Below, one piece after another: positions 8,969 through 17,759 of a stretch of DNA of 64,000 bases (its first letter is position 1; each line of letters opens with the position of its first letter). The stretch is from Lacrimispora algidixylanolytica (GTDB taxonomy: Bacteria; Bacillota; Clostridia; Lachnospirales; Lachnospiraceae). Location of the stretch: NCBI RefSeq assembly GCF_003609635.1, contig NZ_MCIA01000030.1, positions 62,001 through 126,000 on the forward strand. The letters are read 5' to 3'. A program made the translations under genes and the position numbers. The notes under the pieces are model-generated. The model searched no databases. It was not told the origin of the DNA and saw only the letters and a program-made list of their open reading frames with translations.

Positions 8969-10375
8969 CTAATTCACCTTTACTTCCGTCCCCTGAATAA
9001 GCAGCTTTCCGTCTGATATCATCTTAACTGCACCGCCCTTTACACAGGTTACAACCGCAGTTTCAAGCGCTTCCAATGAAATGGCCTCTTCTGCAGATAG
9101 TTCCAGGTTGTTTTGTGCTTCGATTTGAATGGTTCCCTTAGCACTTAAGGTAACATCACCCCCATTACCAATCTTTACACTGGCAGACCCTTTGCTGCTG
9201 GAGAGATAAATTCCATCTGCGGCCAGCCTCATCTCCTGACCGTGAGGATTGCTTAAATATTTGGTGGACGAGCTGCCCATCCGGTCTGGGACACCCTCAC
9301 TTTTACCGTCATAGGAGCTAACTGCACTAACTGCAATGACATCCTTTGTATGTTTGGAAGGAAAATAGATTCTTACGTTATCTCCTTTTTCTGGCATGTA
9401 GTACCAGCCACTGCCATCAGGAGATGCAGACAATGTAGAAAACGGAAACCAATAAACATCTTTTCCATTTCCTTTATCGATATCCAAATGAACTTTTATC
9501 TTGGTTCCTGAGATCTCTAACACCTTGCCATTAAGAGCTACACCGATGATGTGCATGGGATACCTGGATCTTTGGAGAATTCCTTCCTTCTTTTGGAGTT
9601 CCAGGTGGCTGTATATCAGCCCTTTTTTTAATTCACTAAATAACCGTCTGATGACAAAGTTTTTTCCTTCTACGGATACCTGTTCAAAAATCTCTGGTAC
9701 ATAGTAAGTTTTTGCATCAAGTATCAGGAAATCGTTGTCGCTGACGGATCCCCCCTCCATGGACCAGTAGGAATATTCCCCCATCTCTTTTCGATATCCG
9801 GCCTTTTCATACTCCCACTTTCCAAACGGTATATTTGGAATTCCTCCGTATAGACTGATGTTATTTGATACGGAACGGCATGTAAGGACACCATTTAGCA
9901 TTGACAACATCCTCTTTATGAATTGCCAATCCGTTTCCTCATACTGAATGGCGATCTCTCCCAGTGGCTTATCTGGAATAGAGAGTTTCATTTCACTGCC
10001 TGGATAGTCTGCCAGGATGGTCTGGAATAACTGATTATAGGTAATGGAAACATCCTGAAATGACCGGGACTTTTTCTTCTGGTCTAAAAGAATGCTTCGG
10101 CTTTTTGCCTCCGCTTCGATTCGAATGCCACCGCCTTCTTCTGTCAAACTTACACTGGTGAGTATTCCGGAAAATAATCTTCCTCCCTCTTTTACTGAAA
10201 TGGTGATAGAATCGTTTTCAGTAAATTCAAAAAGAGCTTCCTCTCCATTTTCCGATGCCGCATAACCGCTTAAATTTAGGCAACTATGCTCCCCTGGCAC
10301 GCAGCTTATAGTAAGTCCGTTTAAATGTTCCACCGGAATTCCTGTTATCACAATCTGTTCCGCTGTAAATGCCAT
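8969..10375 (-). CDS. VgrG-like spike protein (second copy)
   Basis: A 468-residue VgrG/phage gpD-type spike. The gp27-like domain (residues ~1-270) contains 'IAIQYEETDWQFIKRMLS', the family's most recognisable motif. The OB fold follows (~275-360, with 'WFPFSTLSASPDGSGWYYMP' and 'KGDNVRIYFPSKH'). The C-terminus is a repetitive beta-helical needle ('ASVKIGNGGDVTLSAKGTIQ', 'NNLELSAEEAISLEALETAV'). It has no effector extension. Its start has AGGAGGTG upstream and it follows the first VgrG by 11 bp. The two share the OB-fold motif almost word for word, so they are clear paralogues. Known role of the family: a trimeric spike under the PAAR tip, mounted on the Hcp tube. Confidence 0.88.
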   Translation of the reverse strand: MAFTAEQIVITGIPVEHLNGLTISCVPGEHSCLNLSGYAASENGEEALFEFTENDSITISVKEGGRLFSGILTSVSLTEEGGGIRIEAEAKSRSILLDQKKKSRSFQDVSITYNQLFQTILADYPGSEMKLSIPDKPLGEIAIQYEETDWQFIKRMLSMLNGVLTCRSVSNNISLYGGIPNIPFGKWEYEKAGYRKEMGEYSYWSMEGGSVSDNDFLILDAKTYYVPEIFEQVSVEGKNFVIRRLFSELKKGLIYSHLELQKKEGILQRSRYPMHIIGVALNGKVLEISGTKIKVHLDIDKGNGKDVYWFPFSTLSASPDGSGWYYMPEKGDNVRIYFPSKHTKDVIAVSAVSSYDGKSEGVPDRMGSSSTKYLSNPHGQEMRLAADGIYLSSSKGSASVKIGNGGDVTLSAKGTIQIEAQNNLELSAEEAISLEALETAVVTCVKGGAVKMISDGKLLIQGTEVKVN

Positions 10376-10386
10376 ATAAACACCTC

Positions 10387-11820
10387 CTAATTTTCGTGAA
10401 TCTCATCTCCGTGAAAGTCAACAGTTCCTTTTTTTATCTCAATGTCTGCTCCAGACTTGCTTGCCACCTTGACTGAGATTTGGGACTTGATTGTCAAATC
10501 ATTTTTTGCTGTTATGTTTAAGTTTTCAGCGGCCAGGACCTTAATGTCTTTTAGAGCGTCCAACACAATTTCTCCCGACTTCTTTAATAAGATGCTTCCA
10601 TGACCATCTCCTGCGGCAATCAAGACTCCTTCCTCCGTCATCTTCACTTGGTTTCCCTGAGCCGTCTGGATATTTCGATGATTGGGATTTCCCATGGAAT
10701 CTGAGGAGGAACCCCCCGGCTTTTGTCCTTTTGTGTGGGTTACCACATAAGCCTCTTTTTCGTCTGCCACTGGGAAATATACTCGGATGCTTTCTCCCTT
10801 TTCCGGCATACAATACCAACCGCTGCCGTCTGATGAGGCCGCCACCGTGGAAAATGGAAACCAGTACTTTTCACCGCTTCCAGCTTCTATATCCATATTT
10901 ACCTGTACCTGGTTTCTCTTAATAGAAGCAATGGTCCCTTCCAAAGAGACGCCTGTAATTCTTTCATTGAAATAGGTAAGCCGCTTAAGACTTTCCTTCT
11001 GACGCAAACGATAGTTGTTTATGAAAAGCCCTTCTTTCAGGGTTCTCTTGGCGGATTCTACAAACCAGGAGCTGCCTTTGTATGTAACCTGACTTCCAAT
11101 GGATACAATGTCATAAGATGCTATTTCATAAACGGCATTTTGCGACCGGGTCAGATCATTGCAGCCATTTTCCTTCATTGCTCCAAGAAATACAAAGTCC
11201 TGGGACAGGGTAAAAGGAAGCTTATTAAAATCCCTGCTCTCTGGCTTTGGAGAGAGCCCAGCTTCAAAGCGGATGTCTGGAAACGCTGGATCTGGATATA
11301 AATGTTCCTTGTACTTTGATAAGAAACGCTTTAAAAACTCCCAATCCGTTTCCTCGTATTGAACCACAAGCTGTCCGATTGGAACATCTGGAATATGGGC
11401 CACATGGTCAGAGCCTGAATAGGAACTCATCACCTGACGAATTAGTTCATGAACACCCATCTGAGGATTTTGAAATAGTCTCTTTTTGCGTTCCACATCC
11501 ATTTGAGACGTTCCGTCCAACGCTTGAATCCTTACTATCAGCTCATCTCCATCCCGGTCCATGGCTATCTGTTTTAAAACTCCATAAAATAACACCTGAT
11601 CTTTGTTATTTTTTTGACACACAAGAGAGATGGTATCCTCTATTTCATGAAACGCATTCTCACTGGTATCACTGTTTAAGACTGCTTCCACAAAAAGGCT
11701 GGCATGTTCTCCTGGTGTTTCAATGATCTCAATCTTACGAAAATAAGCGATCCCTATAGCCCCTAAATATAGGTCCTTGTAGGTAATCGCTCCATTGTCA
11801 TTTTCCTTGTTCTTCCCCAT
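10387..11820 (-). CDS. VgrG-like spike protein (first copy)
   Basis: A 477-residue VgrG-like protein when started at the ATG at 11820, which has GGAG 7 nt upstream. An in-frame TTG at 11832 is a weaker choice. The gene overlaps its upstream neighbour by 23 bp. The gp27-like part carries 'LVVQYEETDWEFLKRFLSKY', and the OB fold carries 'FPFSTVAASSDGSGWYCMPE' and 'KGESIRVYFPVADEKEAYVV'. The C-terminal needle is rich in short hydrophobic/polar alternation ('GSILLKKSGEIVLDALKDIK'). There is no toxin extension. Together with the second copy and the VgrG domain of the Rhs protein the locus has three spike proteins, so either mixed trimers or alternative spikes are possible. Confidence 0.88.
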   Translation of the reverse strand: MGKNKENDNGAITYKDLYLGAIGIAYFRKIEIIETPGEHASLFVEAVLNSDTSENAFHEIEDTISLVCQKNNKDQVLFYGVLKQIAMDRDGDELIVRIQALDGTSQMDVERKKRLFQNPQMGVHELIRQVMSSYSGSDHVAHIPDVPIGQLVVQYEETDWEFLKRFLSKYKEHLYPDPAFPDIRFEAGLSPKPESRDFNKLPFTLSQDFVFLGAMKENGCNDLTRSQNAVYEIASYDIVSIGSQVTYKGSSWFVESAKRTLKEGLFINNYRLRQKESLKRLTYFNERITGVSLEGTIASIKRNQVQVNMDIEAGSGEKYWFPFSTVAASSDGSGWYCMPEKGESIRVYFPVADEKEAYVVTHTKGQKPGGSSSDSMGNPNHRNIQTAQGNQVKMTEEGVLIAAGDGHGSILLKKSGEIVLDALKDIKVLAAENLNITAKNDLTIKSQISVKVASKSGADIEIKKGTVDFHGDEIHEN

Positions 11821-12460
11821 GTTCTTCTCCAAAGAGTACGCCCCTTTCTCCGTCTATAAACCACTGATCAAGTGCCATCACCATTGCTTCCAAAATGATT
11901 CCGTAGGTATCCTTATCTTCTTTCAGGCAATTATAATTTCCTGAAATCGTCTGTCCCTTTCCCTTTTTTCGAAATATCACATTATAAAGCCAGCCTTCTC
12001 CTGTAGGCACCTCAAAGCAGAGATATTCCAGCGATTGGAGCTGATTCTTCTTTTCCACTTTGGCATGAAGACCGCTGGAAGCCATGCCATTTACAAGCTG
12101 GTTATCCCACAAAGAAAAAGGAACCGGCTTTACAAACTTTTTAGGCCAGGAAAGAACCTGGCTGACATTCTTATCATGATTGACGTAAATTACACCTTCC
12201 TCGTCCTCTTTGGAAGCCTGAAAGAAATTTTTAAACACGATCATTGGAACCAATTGATCGGTATATGACCGAGGCTCAAATTCCAGATGCTCCCCGTCAG
12301 GCAGGGATAACTGGCCTTTTAAGATTCCTTTTAAAGCCTCCTCTAGCTCAATCTTATGTTCCTTATCTTCTTTTCCCTTTTTCTCTGCTTCTTCCCGGTC
12401 CATCTTTTCCTTTTGCCTTCTGGCTCGTTCCATTAAGGCGATTTTTTCATCCAGATACAT
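11798..12460 (-). CDS. Putative DcrB/EagR-like chaperone or adaptor with N-terminal coiled coil
   Basis: A 220-residue protein I cannot place firmly. The first ~50 residues form a highly charged helix ('RARRQKEKMDREEAEKKGKE'). Residues ~50-205 read like a PsbP/DcrB (DUF1795)-type fold: 'LSLPDGEHLEFEPRSY', a region of alternating strands with 'GEGWLYNVIFRKKGKGQTIS', a 'GNYNC' turn and a closing helix 'YGIILEAMVMALDQWFIDGE'. DUF1795 proteins called EagR act in T6SS as chaperones for the hydrophobic pre-Rhs segments of Rhs effectors, and the Rhs protein here has such a segment. The start has AAAGGAGG upstream. The assignment is an inference from pattern and context. Confidence 0.4.
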   Translation of the reverse strand: MYLDEKIALMERARRQKEKMDREEAEKKGKEDKEHKIELEEALKGILKGQLSLPDGEHLEFEPRSYTDQLVPMIVFKNFFQASKEDEEGVIYVNHDKNVSQVLSWPKKFVKPVPFSLWDNQLVNGMASSGLHAKVEKKNQLQSLEYLCFEVPTGEGWLYNVIFRKKGKGQTISGNYNCLKEDKDTYGIILEAMVMALDQWFIDGERGVLFGEEHGEEQGK

Positions 12461-12473
12461 GGTCGTCCTCCTT

Positions 12474-13250
12474 TTATAAAAGCATCATGCCTCGTTTCCC
12501 TTGGTTGCCTTGTGTTCTCTTTATTTCCCCATTTCTTCTCGTTCTTAATACCTCCGAAAGTCCACTGTAAATTTCTTTATTGCTTTTTTTAGAGTAATCC
12601 TCTTCCAACCTTACTAAGAGATATTCCTGTAATATCTCTGGAGCCACATGCCCTTGATTTGCCAGAGCTACAGTGGAAAAACTTATATCAAAAGGATCTA
12701 AAGTGCCGCTTCTTAAGACTTCCTTTGAAAACTGTCTGATGATACAAGGATTTAACGTAGTTCCCCCAGGTGCCCCGTAAGGCTGGCTTATGATGTTTAA
12801 CGTATCAAACGCCGTGGAATAATCCTGGAAGTTTTCGTGGTTGTCACGAAGTCTGGCTCCCTCCTGAAGCCGAAATCTGCACAGCTCCATCTCACAGGAA
12901 GGATCTGGTTTTTTATCTTCCAAAAAGATCCTGGTGTTGGCAGTGATCCTTCCAGCCTCCCTAATTTCCGCCATGAATTGCACCTTTAAATAGCGGACTT
13001 TATCCTCTGCCTTGCAATCTATAACAAAAGGCTGTTCCATAAAATAAAGATTCTTCTTCCAATAGATCATGCCAGAATTTATGGACAGCCTTTCGTTATC
13101 CCAAGTAATCTTACAGCCACAAATCACACCGTCGCCGTACTCCTTAAGTGACAGATCCAGATAATTCTTTGGGTAATCTCTCAGTTTATCAAGCATCTCC
13201 ACTCTTAGCAGGCGTTTCTTTTCAAATTGGGGATAATCGTATTGAAACAT
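12474..13250 (-). CDS. Unrecognised protein, candidate baseplate component (TssK/RBP-shoulder-like N-terminus)
   Basis: A 258-residue protein if started at the ATG at 13250, which has GGAGG 7 nt upstream; an in-frame GTG at 13271 is the alternative and would overlap the previous gene. Residues ~25-80 ('LKEYGDGVICGCKITWDNER', 'LSINSGMIYWKKNLYFME') read like the N-terminal strand region of phage baseplate or receptor-binding proteins: a 'v.G..vt...... i..G.....G' pattern. After residue ~150 it becomes helical and Asn/Arg-rich, ending in a basic, flexible tail. No enzymatic motif is visible. Position between the spike genes and other unknowns suggests a baseplate part, perhaps functionally similar to TssK. 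Only a structure-based search could test this. Confidence 0.4.
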   Translation of the reverse strand: MFQYDYPQFEKKRLLRVEMLDKLRDYPKNYLDLSLKEYGDGVICGCKITWDNERLSINSGMIYWKKNLYFMEQPFVIDCKAEDKVRYLKVQFMAEIREAGRITANTRIFLEDKKPDPSCEMELCRFRLQEGARLRDNHENFQDYSTAFDTLNIISQPYGAPGGTTLNPCIIRQFSKEVLRSGTLDPFDISFSTVALANQGHVAPEILQEYLLVRLEEDYSKKSNKEIYSGLSEVLRTRRNGEIKRTQGNQGKRGMMLL

Positions 13251-13264
13251 TCCCTTTTCCTCCG

Positions 13265-13960
13265 TCAACACATAATAATTTCATCCATGGACATGGTTTC
13301 TTCTAGGCCCATAATTCCAAAATGATATTCATAATAAATTTCCACGTGATATGGCAGCTCCACAAACATCTTAATTAAAAATTTCATTTTATCAGCCAGG
13401 GACTTGTCCTTTTTCCAGCCAATATAAACTAGGATTTCAAAGGAGTTTTGATTGCTGTGATACACAATGTTGTTGGTGATTAGTGCTTCCATCATGTCCT
13501 TGAAGATATCCAAAGAACTTCCGGTTTCATATTGCTTTAACAACCCACTCAATATAAACTCCCTTTCATCCCGTCCAAACAAAGCAATTGCCTCTCTGGC
13601 ATCAGATCCAAAGGCATCTTCCATAAAATCTTCATACAAAAGCTTTTTGTAGTATTCCTCTCTTGTCATTCCGGAAAGAGCATCATTTTGAGCCAGCATA
13701 TGAAAAATCAAGTGAAAGAGATTTTCTCTAAGTTTCGGAAACTCCTCCAGATCCGGCCTAAAAAAGTCCTTAAAGATATTATAAAACCGGTAATAAGGAT
13801 TTACTTCCACTCCAGAATGTTCCTCTATGGACTCCTGGTTTAAATAGGGCATGGATAACTCCATGTAGGCACTGAAATCATGTGGCATCTGATAACGGAC
13901 CGTACGCTCTGACAGTCCCTGCTCTCTCAGCTTAAGCATGACTTCCCATAAATAATTCAT
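13265..13960 (-). CDS. Unrecognised helical protein, candidate baseplate wedge component
   Basis: A 231-residue protein. The ATG at 13960 is preferred because it has GGAGG 9 nt upstream and makes a 4-bp ATGA overlap with the preceding gene; an ATG at 13978 is in frame but lacks a site. The protein is mostly helical, acidic and rich in Phe/Tyr/Met. The C-terminal ~35 residues ('MFVELPYHVEIYYEYHFGIM') form an apparent strand-rich end reminiscent of the C-termini of phage tail proteins next to gpJ and of TssG, but the resemblance is weak. Translational coupling to the 429-residue protein suggests a fixed ratio between the two. No function can be stated from sequence alone. Confidence 0.4.
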   Translation of the reverse strand: MNYLWEVMLKLREQGLSERTVRYQMPHDFSAYMELSMPYLNQESIEEHSGVEVNPYYRFYNIFKDFFRPDLEEFPKLRENLFHLIFHMLAQNDALSGMTREEYYKKLLYEDFMEDAFGSDAREAIALFGRDEREFILSGLLKQYETGSSLDIFKDMMEALITNNIVYHSNQNSFEILVYIGWKKDKSLADKMKFLIKMFVELPYHVEIYYEYHFGIMGLEETMSMDEIIMC

Positions 13961-15246
13961 ACCAGCTTTCCTCCACATTCATATTCCGGGTATAATTCCT
14001 GTACTTCAGAGGTAACAAAGCTTGCCAGGTCCCTTAAGAGCCACCGCTCCTTCCCCTTTGGTTTGAAATATATCAAAAGCCGCTTTTTCCCCTTTCGGTC
14101 TCTGATTTCATCTTCCATAAAAAAATTCATGGGGTAAGTCTCCTGCTGTTCCCCCTTATCCTCTTCCAGAACACAATCTTGATATTCCACGTAATCTTCA
14201 AGGCCAAATCCCCGGATAAACCGTTCCAGCTCCCCTTTTGTCTTTACCATCTGTCCTGCCTTCCCCTGAAAACGCTCTGCAAATCCGTCTTTTCTTAAAT
14301 TCTCCATAACCGGATAGGTATAGCGGTCAATCTTATTATCTGAGCCACCCCGGATCATATACACATCCCACTTCTTGGCACTTTCCACTTTGCCCGTGAC
14401 CAGAAGTTTTTCCCCACTCTGTCTTACACTGCGGATTCCAGCCTTTTCTTCCACCAGATAGGCGTGTCCGCTGCCATAATCCCGAATGGAAATCACATGC
14501 TCATAGTTTTCATGGTCTCTGCAGGCGACTGGGAAGCCTACGCTTTCCAGTTTTAAATGCCATACATTCCATATGGGGATCATATCGTAATGAACAAACC
14601 GGTTGTATTCCCCAAAATCTCCCCCAAAATTAGTGACTGGCTCATCGTCTGCTGCCTCATCTGGTATTCCAGTAATGCAGATATCCGCCATCTTAAATAA
14701 ATACGGTGCATTGATGGTCTTCCATGGAATCCCATTCTTCATAAAGAGATGATATAAATGCTCCAGCTTATCAAGATAACGCTTGCTGGGTTCCAGAAGT
14801 ATTTCTACCGGATACTCTTTTCCTGCTTTCAAAATCCCGGTATAACCTTCCTGGTTTTTAAAGATCTCTCTTACTTCCAAGGCATCACACGGAAGAAATA
14901 CCGTAGCTATCCGAAATTTACCTTCTTCTTTCAGTTTTTTTCTTATATCAGAAACCTCATAAACCGGGATGTCCATATCTTCCCCGCACATGGGAGACAT
15001 CAGGTGGTGGGACTGATCCATATAAGACCGCTCCACAAGCCCGGTACGGATCAGATAACGATTGATATCATATACAAGATCATTCATGACCCGTTCTTCT
15101 AACATCTGATACATTCGGATATTTGTTTCGTATAGCTCCAGAAAAACTCCCTCCATCAGATTTTTAAACGTGATCCGTTCCTTTAGATCACTGATGGATT
15201 GAATCTCCTCCCGGATCATTGCTTTCATTTCTTCCATCTGATCCAT
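13957..15246 (-). CDS. Unrecognised 429-residue protein, candidate baseplate component
   Basis: A 429-residue soluble protein starting at the ATG at 15246, behind GGGAGG. The first ~90 residues are a helical segment ('LKERITFKNLMEGVFLELYE'). The middle (residues ~110-290) looks alpha/beta with 'FGEYNRFVHYDMIPIWNVWH' and 'CRDHENYEHVISIRDYGSGH', and the last ~100 residues include 'KKRLLIYFKPKGKERWLLRD'. I see no Walker, protease or nuclease motif. It is followed with 4-bp overlap by the 231-residue gene and preceded by the Hsp70-like gene (5-bp gap). In size and position it could stand in for TssF or gp6-like wedge proteins, but this is inference from gene order only. Confidence 0.4.
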   Translation of the reverse strand: MDQMEEMKAMIREEIQSISDLKERITFKNLMEGVFLELYETNIRMYQMLEERVMNDLVYDINRYLIRTGLVERSYMDQSHHLMSPMCGEDMDIPVYEVSDIRKKLKEEGKFRIATVFLPCDALEVREIFKNQEGYTGILKAGKEYPVEILLEPSKRYLDKLEHLYHLFMKNGIPWKTINAPYLFKMADICITGIPDEAADDEPVTNFGGDFGEYNRFVHYDMIPIWNVWHLKLESVGFPVACRDHENYEHVISIRDYGSGHAYLVEEKAGIRSVRQSGEKLLVTGKVESAKKWDVYMIRGGSDNKIDRYTYPVMENLRKDGFAERFQGKAGQMVKTKGELERFIRGFGLEDYVEYQDCVLEEDKGEQQETYPMNFFMEDEIRDRKGKKRLLIYFKPKGKERWLLRDLASFVTSEVQELYPEYECGGKLV

Positions 15247-15251
15247 TTAAG

Positions 15252-17726
15252 CTACTTCCTCCCATCAAAAAAGTTTTCTTCCCAGGTATCATCCTCAAAA
15301 TCAAAAAATGTTTCTTTTCCTTTATAGAGCACTTCATTTTCCCGAAGAACCGGTAACACCAAAAAGCCCCAGCGTTTTCTTGATACCCAGACAAAGAATT
15401 TCATCTCACCCTCTAAAATCGTGTCTGTTTCCTCCTGGATTACGCTTTTTTCATACTCTCGTTCAATCTCCTCCTGAGTCGTTCTGACAAAGGTTTCGGT
15501 ATCATATTCAAAGTAATACGCTTTCAGTCGTTTTCCTTTTTCATCGCTTAAATAAAGATCCAATTGTTTTCCTACCATAAACCGGGAGATACAGCCAATT
15601 TGATCTTCTTCATCCAGACTTCGAATTAGAATTTTCTCCTGATTTTCATGGGTATAAGCCATAATTTCATAAGGCAAGGTCCGCACCTGATAATCTTGAT
15701 TCACCTTCATATATCCACGTTTGCAGTCCATGAAGTAAGAGAGAGCACCTTCCAAGCAACACATCTTTAGTCCGGCATCGTCTCCTTCTCGTTTTGTGCT
15801 TTGAATCAGCTTACCTGGTACATACTGCTTTAAGGCTTCCGTAAAAAGTCTTGATTTACAAGACTGTCCAGTTAGCTTAAGCATCTCATATTCCTGGAGT
15901 TCCCCTTGCTCAAACTTCTGGTCCAAAAAGCGCTCCATAACATGGTAAATATCTGGCTGGAGCAAAAACTCAATCTCATTTAAGTAAAGAGGAAAACGGA
16001 TATCCTGATCGATATGGGTGAGTCCTGTCTTATCCCGAATAGAAAGTTTCCATTTGTCCAAAAACATCTCATTGTTTATCTGATTTTTTTCTGTATTGAT
16101 AAAAAGCTCATACTGAAAGCTAGCTTGAAAGAAGGATTTCTTCACTTCCTCCGCCAATTGAAACAGATAGTAATAATTATTTTTCACTCTAAAATAATGA
16201 TTCCGGCTTTTTTCCTCATATTTCTTAAAACGGGTAGGCAAAATTGCCTCTGCTCTCTCGTATTGGTCATTGATCCGCTTTAATCCACCTTCATCTCGGG
16301 ATTGTTCGTCCCATTCCTCACCCGCAATGGAAAGAGCCCTGACAATCTTAATTTTCAGCATCTGCAGAATGCGGAAGGTTAAGTTATTGCCGCCAAAATT
16401 GGTATCTCCGTTCTCATACCGGGTCTCTAAATTAATGGTATAGGAAATACGGCTGTTTTCAATTGAGAAGCGTCCGGAGGTTAAGTCTGTGGTTCCTCCT
16501 CCACAGTCAATAATTAACGCCTGATACCAACGTCCTCTTTCATACTGATTGTTTAGGATCATTCCATGAATGGTGTTAAAAAGTACTGCCATTCCCTCAT
16601 CTAGCTCACAGTTTACGTTGTATCCGGGAAGTAGTTCTTTAAACAAATCCTGAAATTTTTCCTTTTGACGAATAGGAGCTAAAAACTGTATGTTTTTAAA
16701 CCGGCACTTAAACTGCTGTTTCGCCAGATTCATCAGATACTCTAAGAAGGCGCTTAGCATATCCCTTCTGGAAATCTGATATTTAAACCCACTCTTTAAA
16801 ATGACACCTTCCAACCGGGCAGAATCGCTGACCCAACGCTTGATATCAAAAAACACAGGAACATCCTCATCCTGGTAATTCTGTTTTTCCAGCGCCAGTG
16901 CTTCATATCCAAATAAAAATCCGTGTTTGCCCTCTTCTGTTTCTTCTACGCCAATCACGCTTGGTATGATATTGCCATTTCCTGCTCTGGCTATTTTAGT
17001 CGTTCCATCTGGTAGGCAGATTCCCATGGTAGTATTGGAGCTTCCAAAGTCTATGACAAGGGGAAGATCCGTGTCTGTGACTTCCTTGACTTCAATATTA
17101 AGTAGGGGAATACGGACCGCTTCTATCCGTCCAGGAACATTCTTAACGTTTCCCTGATAACAGTCGTAAAGGAACTCGGAATCCCTCTCATTTGGAAAAT
17201 AAAGAATGGAGTACTGATGTTTTGTAAGGGGCTTTATTGGCATACTCGCCCCCTGAAACAGAATCCAGGTATCTTCTATTTCCTTTAAGTAAAAACAGGT
17301 GTAGATTTGAAGATTTTCATCGACTAACAATAAATTCCCTTCATACAATGCGATATCTGATTTTACCTTGTACTGATCCAGCTCGTTTAATCCAGTTCCC
17401 TCATAAAGAATAATAGTTCCAGGTATGATGACATCCTGACTGGAGTTGATATCCATGTGATTCTGGTCGAGAAAATCTTGAAGGCGCAAAAGACCGCCTT
17501 CCAACGCCTCAGCAATATGCCGATAATCCTTCTGTCCCCGAAACCTCATAATCAGACGCATAAGACCTTCCCGGTCCATGTAATTTCCGGAAGACATCAC
17601 TAGTTTTTCTTTCCGGCATATTTCGCTGAGCTGAAACGTCGTCATCTTCTCCAGTTTGCTTCTTTTGTAGGTGCCCTTTTCTGGCTCCGTCGTTCCCGGA
17701 TGTAAGGTATAGGTATATCGGCTCAT
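15252..17726 (-). CDS. Hsp70/actin-fold ATPase with N-terminal SAP-like region
   Basis: An 824-residue protein. The ATG at 17726 is better placed than the one at 17732 (GAGG 8 nt versus 2 nt upstream). Residues ~29-63 ('TTFQLSEICRKEKLVMSSGN' onward) resemble an SAP helix-extended-helix motif. Residues ~95-200 are a strand-rich insert. The actin-fold ATPase core begins at ~222 with the phosphate-1 loop 'LPLVIDFGSSNTTMGI' and has a phosphate-2 loop 'ALIIDCGGGTTDLTSG' at ~403-418, plus 'DTNFGGNNLT'. The C-terminal ~200 residues lack a recognisable canonical DnaK substrate domain. A J-domain protein is encoded in the same run of genes, so the two may work as a pair. No ClpV-type AAA ATPase was found, so a role in assembly or recycling of sheath parts is possible but unproven. 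Confidence 0.75.
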   Translation of the reverse strand: MSRYTYTLHPGTTEPEKGTYKRSKLEKMTTFQLSEICRKEKLVMSSGNYMDREGLMRLIMRFRGQKDYRHIAEALEGGLLRLQDFLDQNHMDINSSQDVIIPGTIILYEGTGLNELDQYKVKSDIALYEGNLLLVDENLQIYTCFYLKEIEDTWILFQGASMPIKPLTKHQYSILYFPNERDSEFLYDCYQGNVKNVPGRIEAVRIPLLNIEVKEVTDTDLPLVIDFGSSNTTMGICLPDGTTKIARAGNGNIIPSVIGVEETEEGKHGFLFGYEALALEKQNYQDEDVPVFFDIKRWVSDSARLEGVILKSGFKYQISRRDMLSAFLEYLMNLAKQQFKCRFKNIQFLAPIRQKEKFQDLFKELLPGYNVNCELDEGMAVLFNTIHGMILNNQYERGRWYQALIIDCGGGTTDLTSGRFSIENSRISYTINLETRYENGDTNFGGNNLTFRILQMLKIKIVRALSIAGEEWDEQSRDEGGLKRINDQYERAEAILPTRFKKYEEKSRNHYFRVKNNYYYLFQLAEEVKKSFFQASFQYELFINTEKNQINNEMFLDKWKLSIRDKTGLTHIDQDIRFPLYLNEIEFLLQPDIYHVMERFLDQKFEQGELQEYEMLKLTGQSCKSRLFTEALKQYVPGKLIQSTKREGDDAGLKMCCLEGALSYFMDCKRGYMKVNQDYQVRTLPYEIMAYTHENQEKILIRSLDEEDQIGCISRFMVGKQLDLYLSDEKGKRLKAYYFEYDTETFVRTTQEEIEREYEKSVIQEETDTILEGEMKFFVWVSRKRWGFLVLPVLRENEVLYKGKETFFDFEDDTWEENFFDGRK

Positions 17727-17759
17727 GTGCATTTCCTCGCTTTGTTATTTATCGGACTT

